64,000 nucleotides of DNA from Paranoxybacillus sp035645275 (GTDB lineage Bacteria; Bacillota; Bacilli; Bacillales; Anoxybacillaceae): NCBI GenBank assembly GCA_035645275.1, contig DASQMX010000002.1, positions 1 through 64,000 of the forward strand. The letters run 5' to 3'. Shown here piece by piece: positions 61,066 to 64,000 of the stretch. The notes beneath the pieces were generated by a model that saw nothing but the letters and a program-made list of their open reading frames with translations, did no database searches and was not told where the DNA came from. The position numbers were made by a program, and so were the translations under genes. Position 1 is the stretch's first letter, and every line of letters starts with the position of its first letter.

Positions 61066-61284
61066 ATGAAGGCATTTCGCATATCTTGGCATGCTGTGAT
61101 TGAAGATGAAAGTGTATTAGAAGGAAGAAGTCTTATATATGCCGATTGTGAAGAAAAGGCGATCGAAACTTTAATTATGCAAAAAGCAAAAGAATATCAT
61201 TTAAAGCATGAATGGGTGCGCGTGGAGAAAATCATCGAACTGCCTCATTTGCAAACAGATGAAATGATGGAAAAAGGGCTGTAA
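61066..61284 (+). CDS. Small hypothetical protein
   Basis: A 72-residue protein from ATG 61066, with AGGGGGATCGATT upstream. The sequence ISWHAVIEDESVLEGRSLIY and ALETLIMQKAKEYHLKHEW-like helix suggest a compact alpha/beta fold. I recognise no named family. A clear terminator follows, so expression is likely. Confidence 0.6.
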   Translation: MKAFRISWHAVIEDESVLEGRSLIYADCEEKAIETLIMQKAKEYHLKHEWVRVEKIIELPHLQTDEMMEKGL

Positions 61285-61301
61285 AAATTCAGCCCTTTTT
61301 T
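61271..61301 (+). terminator. Terminator after the small hypothetical gene
   Basis: AAAAAGGGCTG pairs with CAGCCCTTTTT, with the stop codon in the loop, followed by T. Confidence 0.85.
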
Positions 61302-61302
61302 G

Positions 61303-61488
61303 TTACTTGCGGTTTTTTCCTTGGCGAATGCCTGCTGCTTGAGCCCGTGCTTCTGCCTCTAAGTCTTCATGATCAGCGAATTCTCGTGAAAACTCTACAT
61401 CTAAGCCGTCAGATTTTAAATTTTTTGGTACTTGTGGAAGAGTCGATTTGTTTTTATCCCGCGTTCTTTGTCCTCGAGATCTGCCCAT
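61303..61488 (-). CDS. yfhD: YfhD-family small protein
   Basis: A 61-residue hydrophilic protein. RGQRTRDKNKSTLPQVPKNL and GLDVEFSREFADHEDLEAEA with AAGIRQGKNRK match the YfhD family of Bacillaceae, which is often linked to spores. GGAGGCATTCGTT precedes the ATG. Together with yfhE and the yfhF end at the right edge this recalls the B. subtilis yfhDEF region. Confidence 0.85.
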   Translation of the reverse strand: MGRSRGQRTRDKNKSTLPQVPKNLKSDGLDVEFSREFADHEDLEAEARAQAAGIRQGKNRK

Positions 61489-61578
61489 AACGAATGCCTC
61501 CTAACTCATAATATGAATCAGTACGATTCATTAAATAGGATGGCAGTCGATGAGTAAATCATAAGTGGAAGTATTCGG

Positions 61579-61710
61579 TTAATGTCTTGATTTTTTTGCC
61601 GTATAGCCACCAGCTTGGTCTGCTAATTTAAAGTCGCGAGCATAGGTTACTTCTTGTGCACTTGATAATGTACTTTTTGTTTTGTTATCACGTTTCTTTT
61701 TCTCAGCCAT
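61579..61710 (-). CDS. yfhE: YfhE-family small protein
   Basis: A 43-residue protein from ATG 61710 (GGAGGGTGTTATCT upstream): KKRDNKTKSTLSSAQEVTYA followed by RDFKLADQAGGYTAKKSR. The TLSSAQEV and AGGYTAKK words are typical of YfhE-like proteins. The longer frame from 61764 has no ribosome site. Function unknown. Confidence 0.8.
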   Translation of the reverse strand: MAEKKKRDNKTKSTLSSAQEVTYARDFKLADQAGGYTAKKSRH

Positions 61711-61780
61711 AGATAACACCCTCCGCTTGAAAAATGTAATCATCCACATTTTTGACAAATCCATATCGGCTTATTCAAAA

Positions 61781-61935
61781 AATGGGGGCTGACCCTAAAA
61801 AGTAAAGTGTCAGCCCCCATGATATTTTAACATGTTCATCGAGAAGTCTCCCACCTCTAAGCGAAGTGTAGGTGGGAGAGGTTCATTGTGTGTTTAGTGC
61901 GTATATAAGGCAGACATATGAGTCAGCCCCTTTAA
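61781..61935. repeat. GGCTGAC repeat-family copy carrying the 63-bp element
   Basis: ATGGGGGCTGAC / GTCAGCCCCCAT forms a perfect hairpin at about 61781-61820. After the 63-bp element the sequence continues to ATGAGTCAGCCCC near 61917-61929. The layout suggests one small element inserted in another. Confidence 0.55.
61824..61886 (+). mobile_element. 63-bp IS200/IS605-end-like element, copy B
   Basis: Same 63-base sequence as 48780-48842 with a better stem: CTCCCACC pairs with GGTGGGAG around TCTAAGCGAAGTGTA. It has the same left flank ATTTTAACATG and the same right end GGTTCAT. No transposase nearby. Confidence 0.65.
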
Positions 61936-61944
61936 AATTTGTTC

Positions 61945-62508
61945 TTATGCTTCTTTTAATTGTTGGTCTTGTTCAATAGTAGAAGGACAACGCATTGTGT
62001 AAAGCGTATAATTATCTTTTGAGATTTCATATAAATTATAAATGTCTTGGCCGTTATTAATTTGTTCTAACAAATGTTTTCTTGTTTCATTCGCTAATGT
62101 TACGTAAGGCAGCTTTTCTGCTGCTTTGGTCGATCGAACGTTGACTTTGCGAATACGCATAAAAATCGTTTCAATAGAAAGCTCATAAAACAGTTCATTG
62201 AAAAACGCTTCTTTCGCGAGTTTATTGTATCCTTTTCCGTGGTAAGGCTTACCGAGCCATGTTCCTAAAAAGCCAGCGTTGTCTTGAATATCAAACAAAT
62301 TAATTGTACCAATAGGATTTCCCCATTCATCCAAAATCGTACGGGAAATCAGTTCTCCGCGTTCTTCCGCTTCAATCGTTTGCTTTGTAATAAACAAAAA
62401 TTCTTCATATGAGTTCGCTTTATGGCGCACAAAAGGGAAGACCTCCGGGTGCACCATCAGCTCGTAAAGTGCATGACAGTCTTGAAGATCACGTTTTTTT
62501 AGTATCAT
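61945..62508 (-). CDS. GNAT-family acetyltransferase (RimJ/RimL-like) with structured leader
   Basis: A 187-residue acetyltransferase of the Acetyltransf_3 type. LISRTILDEWGNPIGTINLF is the central strand pair, and GTWLGKPYHGKGYNKLAKEA the acetyl-CoA loop. IRKVNVRSTKAAEKL matches the N-x-x-S-x-x-xxEK pattern of RimJ/L-like enzymes. The substrate is unknown; ribosomal-protein, amino-acid or antibiotic substrates all occur in this group. The ATG is preceded by AGGAGGG, which can be buried in a CCCTC/GAGGG hairpin. A tRNA-like element lies further upstream in the same leader. Confidence 0.87.
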   Translation of the reverse strand: MILKKRDLQDCHALYELMVHPEVFPFVRHKANSYEEFLFITKQTIEAEERGELISRTILDEWGNPIGTINLFDIQDNAGFLGTWLGKPYHGKGYNKLAKEAFFNELFYELSIETIFMRIRKVNVRSTKAAEKLPYVTLANETRKHLLEQINNGQDIYNLYEISKDNYTLYTMRCPSTIEQDQQLKEA

Positions 62509-62512
62509 ATTT

Positions 62513-62657
62513 CCCTCCTGTTCTGAGGGCAGTTCATCGCAGGTAAACCACCCTCGAAATTTTTTAATTTATTCAAATCAAAAAATTTCGGGGTGGGAAT
62601 CGAACCCACTAGAACCAGCAGATTAGAGCTGGTGGCGCACCATTTGCCTTCCCTTCA
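62513..62657 (-). ncRNA. tRNA-like element and alternative hairpins in the GNAT gene leader
   Basis: Reading on the minus strand from 62657: a D-arm-like GGC...GCC with GG in the loop; an anticodon-like arm ACCAGC (62633-62628) / GCTGGT (62619-62614) with an 8-base loop TCTAATCT; a short variable region; and a perfect T-arm GTGGG-TTCGATT-CCCAC (62609-62593). No matching acceptor stem and no CCA are present. Instead, the T-stem 3' strand runs into CCACCCCGAAATTTTTT, which pairs with AAAAAATTTCG-A-GGGTGG (62565-62548) over 17 bp with one bulge. Further on, CCCTC (62529-62525) can pair with GAGGG in the Shine-Dalgarno (62517-62513) or with GAGGG at 62555-62551. I infer a regulatory leader; a decayed tRNA gene is the alternative. 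Confidence 0.55.
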
Positions 62658-62761
62658 CATTTATGATTAATATCGAATTGTAAACAAGTTGTTTTGTATA
62701 TTTTTAAAAACAGTCTACTCCATGATACTCGAAATGAGGAAAAAAAGAAATAGTTTTTTTA

Positions 62762-63889
62762 TTAAATTTTTGTGTAGATTATGTCCCCATTTACCATTGT
62801 TAGGAGAGGTTTGGCTAAATAGTGAAAAGGATGATAGCTCCACAAGACAATGTCTGCGTCTTTTCCAGGTTCTAAGCTGCCGATTCGGTGTTCCACTCCT
62901 AAATTGCGGGCTGGGAGAATTGTGATTCCTTCAAGCGCTTTTTGCTCGCTTAATCCTTCGCGGACAGCAATCGAAGCACAAATGTTTAAATATTGAATCG
63001 GGGTATAAGGGTGATCAGTCGTAATGGAAACTTCCAATCCGATATCATTAAGAATTTTATACGTCTCCCAGCTTTTGTTTTTTAACTCAACTTTTGAGCG
63101 TCTTGTTAGTGTTGGACCAACGGAGACCTTTAAGTTTCTACCCTTAAGTTCTTCTACGATTAGGTGGCCTTCTGTGCAGTGCTCAATGCGCAAATCCAAA
63201 TCAAATTCTTCAGCAAAGCGAATGGCGGAAATAATATCATCAGCACGGTGGGCATGAATACGTACGGGAATTTCCCGCTTTAATGCTTGAATAATTGGAA
63301 TGACACGAAAGTCATCAATATTGTCGCAATGTTTTGCTTTATAAAAGGCTTCCCGCAGCATTCCCATAATTCCCATGCGGGTAATCGATTCTTTGTTTCC
63401 GTGGCTGTGAATCCGCTTTGGATTTTCACCAAGAGCAATTTTGAGCCCTGCTGTTTCGCGAATAATCATTTTTGAGATATTTTTTCCATAGGTTTTAATA
63501 ACTGACGTCGTTCCTCCGATCACATTAGCGCTTCCCGGCATAATATGAACGGTTGTAATGCCATGGGTAATGGCATCGCGAAACCCAGGATCAAGCGGAT
63601 AAACGCTGTCCATTGCTCGGGTATGAGGGGTTATCACCTCAATCGTTTCATTTGCATCGTTTCCTGCCCAACCAGTTCCTTCATCATATAGTCCTAAATG
63701 GGTGTGTACGTCGATAAAACCAGGAAACAAGTATTTCTCGTTGCAATCTATGATTTCGGTATTTGTATCTGCTTCTATTTGGAATCCGATAGCTTTAATT
63801 TTTCCATTCTCGACAAGTAAATCACCGTTTTTTATAGGTTCTGACGTAATTGGATAGATGGTTGCGTTTTTAAATAATATTTTTTTCAT
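62762..63889 (-). CDS. Amidohydrolase-family metal-dependent hydrolase
   Basis: About 375 residues. The amidohydrolase metal site is PGFIDVHTHLGLYDEG; other ligands lie in VRIHAHRADD, RIEHCTEGHLI and SITTDHPYTPIQ. TTVHIMPGSANVIGGTTSVI and the C-terminal GSLEPGKDADIVLW are typical of imidazolonepropionase-like/dihydroorotase-like enzymes. ATG 63889 has AAGGGAGTTTGCA upstream and is preferred over 63919. The natural substrate is unknown. It starts about 30 bases after the YfhF-like gene ends, so the two may be co-transcribed. Confidence 0.86.
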   Translation of the reverse strand: MKKILFKNATIYPITSEPIKNGDLLVENGKIKAIGFQIEADTNTEIIDCNEKYLFPGFIDVHTHLGLYDEGTGWAGNDANETIEVITPHTRAMDSVYPLDPGFRDAITHGITTVHIMPGSANVIGGTTSVIKTYGKNISKMIIRETAGLKIALGENPKRIHSHGNKESITRMGIMGMLREAFYKAKHCDNIDDFRVIPIIQALKREIPVRIHAHRADDIISAIRFAEEFDLDLRIEHCTEGHLIVEELKGRNLKVSVGPTLTRRSKVELKNKSWETYKILNDIGLEVSITTDHPYTPIQYLNICASIAVREGLSEQKALEGITILPARNLGVEHRIGSLEPGKDADIVLWSYHPFHYLAKPLLTMVNGDIIYTKI

Positions 63890-63922
63890 TGCAAACTCCC
63901 TTACTATCTTGAGATTCATTAA

Positions 63923-64000
63923 CTACGATTGTAATATGTCATAAAGCGCTTCTTCAAGATAAGGGAAGGAAAAATTAAATCCAAATTTTTGTAGCTTTTC
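63923..64000 (-). CDS. yfhF: C-terminal end of a TIGR01777-family epimerase, YfhF-like (partial)
   Basis: The last 25 codons of a minus-strand gene cut by the window edge: EKLQKFGFNFSFPYLEEALY and DILQS, then TAG. The L-x-x-x-GF-x-F-x-Y/P-x-LEEAL pattern is the typical end of TIGR01777 sugar-epimerase-like proteins such as YfhF. The neighbouring yfhE and yfhD genes support the call. Confidence 0.7.
   Translation of the reverse strand, partial: EKLQKFGFNFSFPYLEEALYDILQS

Noticed and set aside
62585..62657. A functional tRNA gene (for example a suppressor, pyrrolysine- or selenocysteine-type tRNA, since CTA/TAA can be read in the loop)
   Set aside because: There is no acceptor stem, no CCA, an 8-base loop and no long variable arm; no PylS or SelA/SelB genes are visible. 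A tRNA-like leader or pseudogene is the better description.

Overview
The window is a chromosomal segment of a low-to-moderate GC, spore-forming Firmicute, most likely a thermophilic Bacillaceae of the Geobacillus/Parageobacillus/Anoxybacillus group. The reasons are strong AGGAGG-type ribosome sites, frequent GTG/TTG starts, Bacillus-type gene families (YfkAB, PdaA, YfjP, RlmCD, HutP-controlled hut operon, YfhD/YfhE/YfhF) and partly B. subtilis-like order. The genus is an inference; no rRNA is present.

Layout. 0-6.8 kb: a cut-off gene end, radical-SAM YfkAB, a decayed SE1561-like small gene, class I fumarase, PdaA (spore cortex), an AlkA-like DNA glycosylase and the rRNA methylase RlmCD. 6.8-7.55 kb: a repeat array built from direct and inverted AATAAAGTTGTG motifs. 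7.7-15.1 kb: a PAS-GGDEF protein, a Nudix hydrolase, an AmiS/UreI-type channel, a zinc alcohol dehydrogenase, an acylating aldehyde dehydrogenase and an NlpC/P60 peptidase, with degenerate DNA between them. 15.5-21.7 kb (minus strand): a thiazole peptide (TOMM) cluster of the heterocycloanthracin/sonorensin type. It has a 102-residue precursor with 15 regularly spaced Cys, an ocin-ThiF-like protein, a YcaO cyclodehydratase ending in PxPxP, and a SagB-type dehydrogenase. 22.4 kb: YbaK. 23.3-29.8 kb (minus strand): a Fur-controlled NIS siderophore operon with two IucA/IucC synthetases, an MFS exporter and an SbnH-like decarboxylase. 30-36 kb: MFS pumps (one truncated), a TetR regulator, truncated haemoglobin and nitronate monooxygenase. 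36-41.7 kb: an orphan sporulation-type histidine kinase, a chemoreceptor and a decayed tyrosine recombinase. 41.7-47.3 kb: an osmoprotectant-type ABC importer, an ABC-2 permease remnant and two paired alpha/beta hydrolases. 47.6-51 kb: a YhfP-type reductase facing a destroyed TetR gene, an SPFH protein with an Arc/CopG-like partner, and a CBO0543 membrane protein. 51.3-57.3 kb: a complete hutPHUIG histidine-degradation operon with its HutP antitermination site. 57.6-60.7 kb: a nitrilase-family hydrolase with two GNATs, then an HxlR regulator. 61-64 kb: small YfhD/YfhE proteins, a GNAT acetyltransferase with a tRNA-like 5' leader, an amidohydrolase and the end of YfhF.

How the parts work together. 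The TOMM genes form one collinear unit: precursor, stem-loop, leader-binding scaffold, cyclodehydratase, dehydrogenase. The scaffold and cyclodehydratase genes overlap by one base. The four siderophore genes are also translationally coupled behind a promoter carrying two Fur boxes. The hut genes run in pathway order from histidine to glutamate.

The most unusual items are (1) a tRNA mimic in the leader of the GNAT gene at 62.5 kb, whose T-stem can be swapped for a 17-bp hairpin that in turn decides whether the Shine-Dalgarno sequence is buried; (2) the CXXX-repeat, thiazole-only bacteriocin with structured RNA before and after the precursor gene; (3) several families of small non-autonomous palindromic repeats, one inside a TetR gene and one between duplicated AGTATACT palindromes upstream of an HxlR gene; and (4) the compact siderophore cluster.
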